This document shows, piece by piece, positions 51,644 through 62,500 of a stretch of 64,000 nucleotides of DNA; positions within the stretch are counted from its first letter, which is position 1, and every line of letters begins with the position of its first letter. The stretch covers positions 112,614 through 176,613 of the forward strand of contig NZ_PBYA01000049.1 of NCBI RefSeq assembly GCF_002729955.1. Reading direction: 5' to 3'. The translations under genes were made by a program, and so were the position numbers. Under the pieces are notes generated by a model. That model ran no database searches. It worked only from the letters and a program-made list of their open reading frames with translations, and was not told where the DNA came from. This stretch comes from Salinisphaera sp. Lineage in GTDB: Bacteria > Pseudomonadota > Gammaproteobacteria > Nevskiales > Salinisphaeraceae.

Positions 51644-54382
51644 ATGGCAACGAATCTCAAGACGCTGATCAGCAAGCTCAACCCGACCTGCCGCCGCGCG
51701 GCCGAGCGGGCCGCCGCCATCACCCAGGCGCGGGGCAACTTCGAGGTCGACCTGGAGCACCTGTTTCTGGCTCTGCTGGAGCAGCCGAACAGCGATTTGG
51801 TGCGGGCGGCGCGCAATAGCCGTATCGATCCGACCGCGCTGAGTAGCGACCTGGAAGCGGAAGTAGCGCGCTTCAAGACCGGCAACACGCGCACGCCGGT
51901 ATTTTCGCGCCATATTCCCACGCTGTTCGAGCACGCCTGGCTGATCGCCTCGCTCGATTCGCAAACGGCGAGCATTCGCAGCGGCCACCTGCTGTTGGCG
52001 CTGCTCACGGAATCCGAGCTGTCGCAGTTCGCCTCGCGCGGCTCGGCGGAGTTTGCCCGCTTCAAGGTCGATGAGCTCAAGCACGATTTCGACGCGGTCA
52101 CCGAAGGCTCCCAGGAGGCGGCAGAAAGCCTGCGCCAGACCGAGAGCCAGTCGGCCGACGCGGCCGAGGACGACCCGGAGGCACTCGGCGGCGAAAAGAA
52201 AGGCTCGCGCACGCCCGCGCTCGATCAGTACACGAACAATCTTACTGCCAGCGCACGGGAAGGGCGCATCGACCCGGTGATCGGCCGCGAGTTCGAGATT
52301 CGCCAGGTCACGGACATTCTGCTGCGGCGCCGCCAGAACAACCCCATCCTCACCGGCGAGGCCGGCGTGGGCAAAACCGCCGTGGTGGAAGGGCTGGCGC
52401 TCAAGATCGTCGAGGGCGACGTACCGCCGCCGCTCAAGGATGTAGCCCTGCACGTGCTCGATCTCGGGCTGCTGCAGGCCGGTGCCAGCGTGAAAGGCGA
52501 GTTCGAGAACCGTCTCAAGGGCGTGATCGACGAGGTCAAGAAAAGTCCTACGCCGATCATTCTGTTTATCGACGAGGCCCACACCATCATCGGTGCGGGC
52601 GGCCAGGCCGGGCAGAGCGATGCCGCCAACCTGCTCAAGCCGGCGCTGGCCCGCGGCGAGCTGCGCACCATCGCGGCTACCACCTGGAGCGAGTACAAGA
52701 AGTACTTCGAAAAAGACGCCGCGCTCGCGCGCCGCTTTCAGGTGGTCAAGGTCGACGAGCCCGATGCCGAACTGGCCGCGGCCATGCTGCGCGGTATCGC
52801 CCCGCTCATGGAAGCCCACTTCAACGTGCGTATTCTCGACGAGGCCATTGCCGAGGCCGCGCGGCTGTCGCACCGCTATATCACCGGGCGCCAGCTGCCG
52901 GACAAGGCCGTGAGCGTGCTGGATACCGCCTGTGCCCGGGTGGCACTCGGCCAGAGCGCCACACCCGCGCGTATCGAAGACGACAGCAAGCGCCTGGATC
53001 GGCTGGTGGCCGAAATCGAAGCGCTCGAGCGCGAAGCCGCGGCCGATGACGGGCATGAAGAGCGTCTGGCCGAGTTGTACGAACTGCGTCAGTCCATCGA
53101 AACAAGTCTGGAAGCCGACCGCGAACGCTGGACCCAGGAACAGGCCCTGGTTCGTCGGATTCAGGACTTGCGCGCCAAGCTCGAAGGCGGCCGCGATAGT
53201 GCGCGTAACGCCGCAGGCCAGCCGGCCGAGGACGAAGCCGAGGCGCCGATAGCCCCCGTGGCCGATGCGCCCGGCCAGAGCGCCGAGGATCGCGAAACGC
53301 TCAAGAATCTGGTGGGCGAACTGGCCGCGCTGCAGGGCGAATCCCCTCTGGTCACCAACCAGGTGGATGCCCATGCCGTGGCCGAGATCGTGTCCTCGTG
53401 GACGGGGATTCCGCTCGGCAAGATGATCAAGGACGAGATCAACACCGTGCTCGACCTGCAGCGGCTGCTCGAAAACCGCGTGATCGGCCAGTCGCATGCG
53501 CTGGCCGCGGTGGCGCAGCGGGTACGCACCGCCCGCGCCGGCCTGGAAGATCCGGGCAAGCCCAAGGGCGTGTTCCTGTTCGTCGGCCCCTCGGGCGTGG
53601 GCAAGACCGAAACCGCCCTGGCACTCGCCGATATTCTGTATGGCGGCGAGCGCAAGCTGGTCACCATCAACATGAGCGAATACCAGGAAGCGCATACCGT
53701 ATCCGGCCTGAAAGGCTCGCCGCCCGGCTATGTGGGCTACGGCGAGGGTGGGGTGCTCACCGAGGCCGTGCGCCGCAACCCGTACTCCGTGGTGCTGCTC
53801 GACGAAGTGGAAAAAGCCCACCCGGACGTCATGGAGCTGTTCTATCAGGTCTTCGACAAGGGCACGATCGACGACGCCGAAGGCCGGCCCATCGATTTCA
53901 AGAACACCATCATCATTCTCACCAGCAACGTGGGCTCGGCGACCACCACGAAGGCCTGTCTCAACAAGGCCGCCGACGAAATGCCGGATATCGACAGCCT
54001 CGACGCGGCGCTGCGCCCCGAGCTGTACCAGACCTTCAAGCCGGCGCTGCTCGGGCGTCTGAAGGTGGTGCCGTACTACTCGATATCCGACGATGCGCTG
54101 GTCGAGATCATCCGCCTCAAACTGGATCGAATCGTGGCGCGAGTGGCCGAAAACCACAACGCCAAGCTCAAGTACAGCAACGCGCTGGTCGAGGCCGTGC
54201 TCACTCGCTGCACCGAAGTGGATTCCGGCGCCCGCAACGTGGATAACATTCTCACCGGCACGCTGCTGCCCGAGATCGCCGGCGCGGTGCTCTCGCATAT
54301 GGCGGACGGCCAGGCAATCGCCGAAATCCGCGTCGGCGCGAAGAAAAACGGGGAATTTACATACAAGGTGGTATCGGCGTGA
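51644..54382 (+). CDS. clpV: T6SS sheath-disassembly ATPase ClpV (TssH)
   Basis: AAA+ unfoldase of 912 residues that recycles contracted TssBC sheath. An N-terminal Clp-N-like domain (about 1-160) is followed by AAA1 with GEAGVGKT at 238-245, a coiled-coil M domain (about 440-540) and AAA2 with GPSGVGKT at 648-655 and VVLLDEVEKAHPD. The usual ClpB C-terminal family end is present. Last gene of the sheath operon, 48 bases after tssG. Confidence 0.97.
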   Translation: MATNLKTLISKLNPTCRRAAERAAAITQARGNFEVDLEHLFLALLEQPNSDLVRAARNSRIDPTALSSDLEAEVARFKTGNTRTPVFSRHIPTLFEHAWLIASLDSQTASIRSGHLLLALLTESELSQFASRGSAEFARFKVDELKHDFDAVTEGSQEAAESLRQTESQSADAAEDDPEALGGEKKGSRTPALDQYTNNLTASAREGRIDPVIGREFEIRQVTDILLRRRQNNPILTGEAGVGKTAVVEGLALKIVEGDVPPPLKDVALHVLDLGLLQAGASVKGEFENRLKGVIDEVKKSPTPIILFIDEAHTIIGAGGQAGQSDAANLLKPALARGELRTIAATTWSEYKKYFEKDAALARRFQVVKVDEPDAELAAAMLRGIAPLMEAHFNVRILDEAIAEAARLSHRYITGRQLPDKAVSVLDTACARVALGQSATPARIEDDSKRLDRLVAEIEALEREAAADDGHEERLAELYELRQSIETSLEADRERWTQEQALVRRIQDLRAKLEGGRDSARNAAGQPAEDEAEAPIAPVADAPGQSAEDRETLKNLVGELAALQGESPLVTNQVDAHAVAEIVSSWTGIPLGKMIKDEINTVLDLQRLLENRVIGQSHALAAVAQRVRTARAGLEDPGKPKGVFLFVGPSGVGKTETALALADILYGGERKLVTINMSEYQEAHTVSGLKGSPPGYVGYGEGGVLTEAVRRNPYSVVLLDEVEKAHPDVMELFYQVFDKGTIDDAEGRPIDFKNTIIILTSNVGSATTTKACLNKAADEMPDIDSLDAALRPELYQTFKPALLGRLKVVPYYSISDDALVEIIRLKLDRIVARVAENHNAKLKYSNALVEAVLTRCTEVDSGARNVDNILTGTLLPEIAGAVLSHMADGQAIAEIRVGAKKNGEFTYKVVSA

Positions 54383-54839
54383 GCCGCATGGCCGCAGGAT
54401 AGAGGCATTCGCGCTACGCCCGAAAGCGGCGTTGGTGCGGCGCGAATTGGGCGTGGAGCGGGCGTTCAATGGGCGTCACGACGAATAGCTGGTACTAGCA
54501 GCAAGCGAAAATTGGGTTTGGTATGATTTTAGTTCTTGCTTCGAGCTGATTGCGGTTCGCGGCACGGTGGAAGTAGTCGGTGGGGCCGATAAAGACAGGC
54601 TTCACCGGCTGAAAGCTCGGTCATGAAGAGGTCGAGCGACAAGAGATAGGTTTGACACAGGCTGAAGATTGACTGCGATCCTTTTGAATAATCAGGGTTT
54701 ATCGATTCTTCAGTGATTTTCGGCGGGCACCGAAAAGATAAGGAAATATCCAATAGGCATTCTGGTATTTCCTGCGTGGTGCCTGCGTAAGACGACGCAA
54801 GCGATTTGTGCATGGGTTTGATCAAGCGGGGCTGAGTTC
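54383..54839. other. Intergenic region between clpV and the second vgrG cassette
   Basis: A 457-base gap. A minus-strand frame of 98 residues is open but has no start context and no recognisable features, so it is treated as non-coding. A -10-like TATGAT lies at 54522-54527 without a good -35. No hairpin terminator for clpV was evident. Confidence 0.5.
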
Positions 54840-55301
54840 ATGGCGGGTTACACGACGTTGGCAGGGGTTCGGTTATCGGCGGCCGCGCGGCGTTTTGTTT
54901 CCGCGGTAAGTCGCGACGTGGCCAAGCCGGTGGTGGTAACCAGCGGCGCGCGCAGCGCGCAAAGCCAGGCCCAGGCGATGTACGACAGGTTCAAGCGCGG
55001 TGGTTCGTACCATGCCTTTCGCCAGCGCCGTGCTGCCATGAAGATTCACGAGGCCTTCGTTGCCGGCCGCAAGCAACGTCAGAGCGAGCGCGAAACCGTG
55101 CGGGCCATGGCCGACGTAATCGAAAAGCAGCTGCGTTCACGCGTCTATGTCTCGCGCCAGCTTCACCCCACGGCGCTGGAGCTTCGTACCCGCGGCTGCA
55201 CTTCGAGCGAGCGCGAAGCGTTGATCAAGGCCTGCCGTGCGAATCGCGCCCGGGTCGTTGTTGAAGAGCGTCATCCGCCGCACCTGCACATACAGTTTTG
55301 A
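54840..55301 (+). CDS. Small protein with a degenerate M15-like C-terminal motif
   Basis: A 153-residue basic protein without signal or membrane segment. VVVTSGARSAQSQAQAMYDR resembles the start of M15 D,D-carboxypeptidase domains. Later, SRQLHPTALELRT resembles the zinc motif SxHxxGxAxD but with Q for H and E for D, and PPHLHIQF at the end keeps the HxH site. The family is therefore suggested, not proved. It heads a chain of three small genes ending at vgrG, so it may be cargo or an accessory factor. Confidence 0.6.
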   Translation: MAGYTTLAGVRLSAAARRFVSAVSRDVAKPVVVTSGARSAQSQAQAMYDRFKRGGSYHAFRQRRAAMKIHEAFVAGRKQRQSERETVRAMADVIEKQLRSRVYVSRQLHPTALELRTRGCTSSEREALIKACRANRARVVVEERHPPHLHIQF

Positions 55302-55315
55302 GCGCGGGAGGGGGC

Positions 55316-55681
55316 ATGACTGACCGACCGCAGTTTATCGGCCGCTTCGGCTTGTCGGGCGCGCTTTGTTGTGCGGCGACGCACCCGGCGCCGGCGTTTT
55401 GGGCGCGCCACGATAGTGTGCCGAGCCTGCGCCCGGTCGCCTGTTCTCCTTCGAAAGCGAGCTCTGCCGATACGCCGCACTGGGTGCGCTATCTCAATAA
55501 TCTGGCAGTGGGCACACAACTCACGCCGTACGCGGCCGATATCCTTGTATGGATGGGCGAACTGTTCAAGCCGGCACGGGTGCGCCACCGCGATGGCCGG
55601 CGCAAGGCGTTCACCGAGCAAATGCGAACCGTAGCCGACGAAATCCGCGGCTTGGTCTGCGCCGCGAGGGTAGCGGTATGA
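55316..55681 (+). CDS. Unrecognised small protein in the second vgrG cassette
   Basis: A 121-residue protein with a very good GGGAGGGGG ribosome-binding site. No domain recognised; contains HWVRYLNNLAVGTQLTPYAA and an Arg-rich region (RVRHRDGRRKAF), and no signal peptide or membrane helix. It is 14 bases after the M15-like gene, and its stop overlaps the next ORF by ATGA, indicating a coupled operon. Confidence 0.6.
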   Translation: MTDRPQFIGRFGLSGALCCAATHPAPAFWARHDSVPSLRPVACSPSKASSADTPHWVRYLNNLAVGTQLTPYAADILVWMGELFKPARVRHRDGRRKAFTEQMRTVADEIRGLVCAARVAV

Positions 55682-55800
55682 GTCCCTACCTCATGAGCGC
55701 ACTGTTGAAACTTCCACGGGCCGTGGATCGGTATGCGCGCCCAGGCGATCCACGTCCGCTAGTACGTACCCGGCCTGGCCAGCGAACTCTTTCGCCATGA
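55678..55800 (+). CDS. 40-residue ORF translationally coupled to vgrG
   Basis: ATG at 55678 overlaps the upstream stop (ATGA), and its own stop overlaps the vgrG ATG at 55797 (ATGA). A GAGGG site lies about seven bases upstream. The Arg/Pro-rich peptide starts MSPYLMSALLKLPRAVDRYA. No family known. vgrG itself has no obvious ribosome-binding site, so this ORF may exist to couple its translation. Confidence 0.5.
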   Translation: MSPYLMSALLKLPRAVDRYARPGDPRPLVRTRPGQRTLSP

Positions 55801-58625
55801 ATCCACTTGTCGACATGCTCGCCAATGCGCTGCCAGGGGTCACCCAGACGGACCGCCTGCTGCGACTGCATACCCCGCGTACCGGGGCGGCATTGCTGCC
55901 CGAGCGCGTCGACGGCCTGGAAGCCATCAGCGACGGTGCGGGTTATCGCTTCGAGCTTACCGCGCTCTCGACCGACCCGTTCATTGCTCTGGAAGAGCTC
56001 ATCGGCCAGCCCGTGCTGCTGGAACTGATGACCGCCGAATCGCGCACTGAACTGCGCCCCTGGCACGGCCATATCACCGCCTTCGAACGCATCGGCTCCA
56101 ATCAGGGCGCGGCCCGCTACCGGCTTGTGGTCGAACCCTGGCTGGCGTTTCTGGCCTACCGCACCGACAGCTACGTCTTCCAGAATGCCAGCCTGATCGA
56201 TATCGTCGAATCCGTGTTTTCGGACTACGGCGGCCAGGGCGCGCTGGTGCCGGCCTGGCGCTGGGATCTGGCCGACCGCGGCGTCTATCCCGAGCGTAGC
56301 CTGACCACCCAGTATCGCGAGACCGATCTCGCCTTCGTGCAGCGCCTGCTGGCCAGCCAGGGCCTGTACTACTGGTTCGAACACAGCGGCGACCGATCCG
56401 CCGATACGCTGGGCACGCATACGCTGGTCATCGCCGATCACAACAGCGCTTTTCAGCCTGAAGACGGCCGGCCGATCCGTTTTCATCGCGCCGATGCCAC
56501 CGAAACCCAGGACGCCATCCAGCATTGGCGGCCACGCGAACAGCGCCATAGCCCGCAGCTGCGTATGACCAGCTGGGACTATCGCACCCGCGATACCCGC
56601 GCCGTATCGGCCGCCGGCCCGCAAGGCCCGATTGCGATCGACGCCGACGACACCCCCGGCCAGTACGCCTATCCCACCCGCGAATACGGTCAGCGCCTGG
56701 CCGATATCCAGCGCGAAGCCTGGATCGCGGGTCAGAGCGTGATCGACGGCGAAGGCGTGGAACGCCAGCTCGCCCCCGGCGAGCGCTTCGTGCTCGTCGA
56801 TCACGCCCGAGGCGATGCGCCCAGCCTGTGCACACGGGTGCACCACCGCATCAAGAACAATCTCTCCGCCGATATCCTCGCCGAGGCCGAACGCCAACTC
56901 GGCGGCGCCGAAGCCACACCGCCCGCCTGGCATGGCCGTGCCGCACGGGCGGATGGCGGCATCCACGAACAGGGCGAGCTGCCCGTCTCCGAAAGCACCC
57001 AGAACGCCGACGAAGACGACGACTTCTACCACAACGCCTTCACCGCCATCCCGGCCGATACCGTCTATCGCCCCGCGCTGACCGACGGCCACGGCCTACG
57101 CCTGCACCCCAAGCCCACGATCCGCAGCACCCAGACCGCGATTGTCGTCGGCCCGCCCGGCGCACCGGTGCATACCGATCGCGATCACCGCATAAAGGTC
57201 CAGTTCCACTGGCAGCGCGGTGCGAGTGCGCACAACCAGCAGGCCCATCCGGCTGGCGACGACAACGCCCCCGCCAGCGACGCCGCCGGCACCTGGGTTC
57301 GGGTGAGCACCGCCATCGCCGGCGCCAACTGGGGCAGCCACTTCGTGCCCCGCGTTGGCCAGGAAGTGATCGTGCGTTTCCTGGAAGGCGATATCGATCG
57401 CCCCGTGGTCACCGGCGCGGTTTACAACGGCGAAGGCGAACAAGACGCCCAGCACAATCGCGTCAGCGGCGCGGTCGGTGCCGTCACCGGCAACGCCCCT
57501 GCGTGGTTCGCCGGCCAAGCCGGCGAACATGCGCACCCCGCCGTGCTGTCGGGTCTCAAGACCCAGGCGCTATCCACCAGCGGGCAGGGCACCGGCGGCT
57601 ACAACCAGCTTGTATTCGACGCCACGCCGAAACAGCTGCGCACCCAGCTATCCACCACCGAGTACGTCACCTCGCTGGCACTCGGTCATCTCAAACACCA
57701 GACCGACAACCAGCGCGGCACCGACCGCGGCCACGGCGCCGAACTGACCACCCAGGCCTACGGCAGCCTGCGCGCCGGGCAGGGCGTGCTGCTCACCACT
57801 GAACGTGGCGCCGAACAGATGCGTGCCGACGGCGCGCAATCAGCTCTCGGCCAGGCCCATGGCCTCGTCAAAAGCCTGGCCGAAGCCGCCGACGCACAAC
57901 AGGCCACGGTCGAAGGCGACCCCAAGGTTGCCGACCGGCCCGCACTGAACGCCCTCGAAGACACGCAGGAATCGATCGCTGCCACCGCATCGGGCACCGG
58001 TACGACCACGCCGAATGCGGAAGCCGCGATCAAGACCACGTTAGGCGGCAGCGGCGACGTACCCGCCTGGGCCCGGCCCGATCTCATCGCCAGTGCCCCG
58101 GCCGGCATCGCCGCGCTCACGCCGCACGACCATATCGTCAGCGCCGGCAAAACCCTGTCCGCCACCGCCGGCGATATCAATATCGCCACGCAAAACGACC
58201 ACGTCGCCGCCGTGGCGCTGGGCCTGCGCCTGTACACCCAAGGCCGGGCCGCAGGCGGCAGCAAACCCAACCAGGAAACCGGCATCGCCTTGCATGCCGC
58301 CACCGGCCCCGTCACCGCCCAGGCGCAAAGCGCGAAAGCAAAACTCGCCGCCGAGCAGTCCGTCACCATCGCAAGCACGCAAGCCGACGTGAACGTCAGC
58401 GCGATGAAACACATCCTGCTCACCGCCGCGGGCAGCGGGCTGGAGATCAAGGGCGCGAATATCACCCTCACCGCACCGGGGGCGGTTAAATTCCATGCCG
58501 GGCAGCATGTGTTGACCGGGCCGGGGAGTGGTACGCCGGAATCGCTATCGTTTGCCAAGACGGAGCTCAGAGGTTGCGCGCAACAAAATCAGAGTGCGGC
58601 CGGAAAAGGCGGCGCACTGGCCTAA
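55797..58625 (+). CDS. tssI: T6SS spike protein VgrG (second copy)
   Basis: A 942-residue VgrG, longer than the first copy. The gp27-like part has YRETDLAFVQRLLASQGLYY and WHGHITAFERIG. The OB part has DRDHRIKVQFHWQRG, GTWVRVSTAIAGANWG and FVPRVGQEVIVRFLEGDIDR. The DUF2345 region ends with LEIKGANITLTAPGAVKFHA and no effector extension. It is followed by a DUF4123-like adaptor and a large effector and should carry that effector. Confidence 0.96.
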   Translation: MNPLVDMLANALPGVTQTDRLLRLHTPRTGAALLPERVDGLEAISDGAGYRFELTALSTDPFIALEELIGQPVLLELMTAESRTELRPWHGHITAFERIGSNQGAARYRLVVEPWLAFLAYRTDSYVFQNASLIDIVESVFSDYGGQGALVPAWRWDLADRGVYPERSLTTQYRETDLAFVQRLLASQGLYYWFEHSGDRSADTLGTHTLVIADHNSAFQPEDGRPIRFHRADATETQDAIQHWRPREQRHSPQLRMTSWDYRTRDTRAVSAAGPQGPIAIDADDTPGQYAYPTREYGQRLADIQREAWIAGQSVIDGEGVERQLAPGERFVLVDHARGDAPSLCTRVHHRIKNNLSADILAEAERQLGGAEATPPAWHGRAARADGGIHEQGELPVSESTQNADEDDDFYHNAFTAIPADTVYRPALTDGHGLRLHPKPTIRSTQTAIVVGPPGAPVHTDRDHRIKVQFHWQRGASAHNQQAHPAGDDNAPASDAAGTWVRVSTAIAGANWGSHFVPRVGQEVIVRFLEGDIDRPVVTGAVYNGEGEQDAQHNRVSGAVGAVTGNAPAWFAGQAGEHAHPAVLSGLKTQALSTSGQGTGGYNQLVFDATPKQLRTQLSTTEYVTSLALGHLKHQTDNQRGTDRGHGAELTTQAYGSLRAGQGVLLTTERGAEQMRADGAQSALGQAHGLVKSLAEAADAQQATVEGDPKVADRPALNALEDTQESIAATASGTGTTTPNAEAAIKTTLGGSGDVPAWARPDLIASAPAGIAALTPHDHIVSAGKTLSATAGDINIATQNDHVAAVALGLRLYTQGRAAGGSKPNQETGIALHAATGPVTAQAQSAKAKLAAEQSVTIASTQADVNVSAMKHILLTAAGSGLEIKGANITLTAPGAVKFHAGQHVLTGPGSGTPESLSFAKTELRGCAQQNQSAAGKGGALA

Positions 58626-58635
58626 AGGAGCCCTG

Positions 58636-59586
58636 ATGGCAGTCGATTTTGACAAGTGTGTTGGCCTCGCGATTATGAGACTGAGAGCTCATCAGTCGGA
58701 ACGACCCGACGCCGAACTCTATCTAATGGTTGATCCCACGCTTGGTGACCCGTTTGCGGATGAACCAACAATGGCGTCGCTGCGACGATATGTCTTGCCG
58801 ATTAACCATCCTGATATCGAATTGGGTAAAAAACCCTATCTGTGCCCGATCCAGGATCCGATCAGACAAGAAAGAGCCATTAATCGGTCGGTGGAACTGG
58901 CCGTTGAGGAGATGCAAAAGACAACGGCACCGTTTAGAAGATCAATATGCGCTTGGCTACTTGCGGATACCCGATCTCCCGCCGAGTTAGCCCAGTGCTT
59001 GGCTCGCGGGTCCGTCAAGACCGACCGACATCGCCAAAGACACATATTGCGCTTCTGGGACCCGCGCGTGCTGCCGCTACTCGCCGGGCATGAGAGAGGA
59101 CACCGCCTGGTTCCTCCGGTAACCGCTGTCGATTGGCTCGCACTCGATTCGAAGGGCGAGTTGCAATCTGTGCCTTATCCGGATGATGTTGCGGCGGTCC
59201 CCGTTATCCATTTGACGTCGTCCGATGAAGCACTACTGCAGGACATATCTCTTGAAAACGCGGCTGCGTGCGCCGTGGTTGAACGCGATCAACCCTGGCC
59301 GGGGCGCGGTGAGCTGGCGTCCCACATTATTCGGGCCCGTGAACTGAGTTTAATTGATCAAGCCGATATCGCGGCGTTCGTGGCTGATCGCAAAAGCCAG
59401 GGCGTGCCTATTGAATTGGCTGATCGAATCGCCGCTGTACTCGCTGCAGTCCGGGACGACGGCGCGTCCTATCAAAAGTTGGTCGCAGCCTGGGACGAGG
59501 ATGACTGGACAGCGATAGCAGCTGAAGCTCTCCAGCGCACGCAGCAACACCACACATCGAAAAGACTAGAAGGTACACAGCCATGA
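58636..59586 (+). CDS. DUF4123-like T6SS effector adaptor/chaperone
   Basis: A 316-residue cytosolic protein from an ATG with AAAGGAG seven bases upstream. ELYLMVDPTLGDPF at the start and LRFWDPRVLPLL near residue 150 match the DUF4123 (Tap/Tec/VasW) pattern. Such proteins load a specific effector onto the neighbouring VgrG. It lies 10 bases after vgrG and overlaps the effector start by four bases. Confidence 0.8.
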   Translation: MAVDFDKCVGLAIMRLRAHQSERPDAELYLMVDPTLGDPFADEPTMASLRRYVLPINHPDIELGKKPYLCPIQDPIRQERAINRSVELAVEEMQKTTAPFRRSICAWLLADTRSPAELAQCLARGSVKTDRHRQRHILRFWDPRVLPLLAGHERGHRLVPPVTAVDWLALDSKGELQSVPYPDDVAAVPVIHLTSSDEALLQDISLENAAACAVVERDQPWPGRGELASHIIRARELSLIDQADIAAFVADRKSQGVPIELADRIAAVLAAVRDDGASYQKLVAAWDEDDWTAIAAEALQRTQQHHTSKRLEGTQP

Positions 59587-62500
59587 GTCTTCCTGAAGAC
59601 TGTCACTGGTGTAACCGACACGGCCTGCCCATATTGCCTGTGCGATTAGCCTATGTTCCGAAAAATAAGGTCAAACCTTCGGGGTTAGCTGATGCGTTGA
59701 CCCGGACGAATAAGAACGTCGCGACACCGCTAGAAGCCGGTCAGTATGTGCCCCGTGTAATAACCGAAGGCTACGTCTATATCTACGATAATCGTCACGG
59801 CGGTTTTTGGCGCTGCTTTGCTGCTACCCCAAAAGGGTTGTTTCGAGAGTACGTCATCGGCCAACCGCCCGAGGAAACGCCTAAATTCACGTGCGAACGC
59901 GACGGCCATAATTTGGATGCCTCGATCATTAGTATCGAGCAGCCCAGCCAAGCAGATCAAGTGTGGCTGGGCTACAGCCGCGCGTGGCTAACCCGCAAGG
60001 CGCTCAAGCAATTACGTGCTAACGATATCTTGTGGAACGGCATGATGATCGAAGTTGCACCGTCCTCGCTGGTATCCGGAGGTGCGGTGCCCGATGACGT
60101 AGGCTTTCGTGCCAGCGATGCGGATACGCTCAATCAGGCGATACCCGAGTATGGTTTTGCCGATTTTGCGCAGCGTTACTACGCATGGACCCTTAATGAG
60201 GCTGTCAATCGCGGCGAGCTAGCAGAACAACTCGTCGAGCGCATGAAACAAATCAGCCCCGAGGGCGGCGTGGTCGTGGGGCTCAACGATCCTGTCGGCA
60301 ACGTCCGAGATGCTGCCGCCTGGCGCAACATCAAGGCGGGCGAACTGGCACATTTCAAGACCGTCCAGTCCGATCTCGAGCCGGTGATCATTCGTGAGCT
60401 GATCGAAGGCGTGCGCCAGAGCATGCAAGCCAATAACCAAGCCGATACGTGGGCCGAGCGCTACGCGCCCAAACTCGACATGGGCAAGCTCGAAGCGGAC
60501 AAGGAACAATACGAACAGCAGGAAAATCGGTACCGGCAACCCCTCGATGATGCCAGTGCGGATTGGGCAGCTTTGGTGGGGCGGCCATTGTTTGGTCTGG
60601 TATGGATGTTGTACGACGGGACGCATCGCCCCACCGGACGAGCGCTAGAATGCGACTTTGCCGATTGTTTCGAAGGCGTCGGTGCGTCCGAAAAAGAACG
60701 CGCCATCTGGAAAGAGTGGGTGCAGGCTGAGCCCGATGATGACGACCACCCATTGTGGTACGTGTTGGCGGCGGGCGATCCGGATGTGCATGAGTTTGTT
60801 TTGAGTCATACAACCGACTTTCTGTCGATGTTCGGCTCCGCCAGGGACGCGGCAAACAACATCCATGAGTCGATTACGAGTTGGTTGCATAGCAGTGACC
60901 TGAACCATAGCAACATGCCAGCGGTGCAGGCCGCCACGGGCACGATCACCCATGCAATAGTGGCCTATTTGCCTAGAATGGCGGCGGATAATGTCCAGCC
61001 TATGCGCGAAATCGGCGCCCGCCTGCAGCTGCTGCGCACCGCACGGACAGGCATCATTGTATACCCGCAGCGGTTGCAGGCGCCGGTGCATCATTTGACC
61101 ATCAAGCTGTATGAGACGGTTTGGGGTCAGGCCGGTGCGGGCCTGCCACAGAGAAGCCGCGAGGGCCAGATTGCCCTGATTAAACATGAGGGGATAACTG
61201 GGGGCTTCGCCCAGCCTCGGCCTGGTGGGCAGGATATGCTGACGCTGGACCTTTACCTGACGAGTGAAGACTTTTCCCAGGCTGGCTTTGATGCCGACTT
61301 CCCCACCGGGGATGAACTGAATCAAGCCTTCAAGCAGGCCGCGTTTAACCCCTATCACACCATGGCCGAGGACATCCGCAACGCCGGCCAGCGCATGGTC
61401 AGTTTCAGCGGCGCCTTGAGTCTGTACGGCTTGGCATCGGCCCTGGCCAGCCTGAATGATGCCCAGGGTGCGGCGGGCACCCAGGCCAGTGAGAACCTCA
61501 GCAGCGCGCATTATGCGGTCGTGTCGGGCGTTCTAGGGGTAAGCTCGGTATTTAGTGAAGCCATGGGCCAGACCTTGAAGCAGCGTGCCGAAACGGCCGT
61601 GGCCGACGGCGCAGAAAACGCCGCCGCGCAGATCGTCAGGCGTGCCATTGCCTGGCGCCTTGCCGGCGGGCTGTTTGCCGTGGGGGCGTCTTTTTCGGAC
61701 GCCATCAAACATGGTATTAGGGCGGGTACAAGCTTCTCGGAGGGCGATAACGATGCTGCTTGGTGCTTTATTGGGTCTACCGTAGCGTATGGCGCATCCG
61801 GTATTGCTAGCGCAGCTGCCATTTTTGCCCAAGTCAACGCGATGGCAGCAGCGGGCTCGACCACAGCGGCCATGACCAGCTGGGCAACGCTGGGGCTGGG
61901 CGCCTCGTCCATCCCGGTCATCGGCTGGACGGTACTGGCATTCGTGGCGTTGGGCGCGGCCGTTTACCTGACTTACCTGGCATTGAAGAATACTGACACG
62001 CCGCTGGAAGTCTGGTTCACCCGCTGTTACTACCGCAATCCGAGTGCCTCCAACCGTGACGCGTATGCGAACCTTCAGAAGGAGTTGGCAGCCTATCAGG
62101 ACGTCGTCTATGGGTTGAGCATCCGTTTGGTCTGGCAAAACGAGCCGGGCCGTGATCGGGTGCAACTGCGGGTCATCATACCCGGCATTGGTGACTACAG
62201 CGACTATGCCTATAAACTCATGCTCGCCGGGGAGGGCGGCCATAGCGTTATCGCCTTCCATGGCAGCCAGCTCAGTCACGATCCGGCGCTGCAGCCACGG
62301 CAAAACGCCACTGAGGGCCAGGAGATGCACGCCCGGGATGTCGGTTGGGGCGAGTCGATTGCCAATTATCTGATTCCACGCGGCACGGAGGCCCGCAAGG
62401 CCTATCGCTACATCAAGCACATGGGGGATCCGGTGCGTTACGTTACCGACAACCGCCTGCAGCACGCGGTCCAGCTCGAGCAACATGCGGGCGCCGCAGT

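Noticed and set aside
51626..54469. Minus-strand frame of 947 codons opposite clpV
   Set aside because: Antisense to an unmistakable ClpV ATPase, composition of a shadow frame.
54529..54825. 98-codon minus-strand frame after clpV
   Set aside because: Weak start context, no domain, in a gap with no coding signal by eye.
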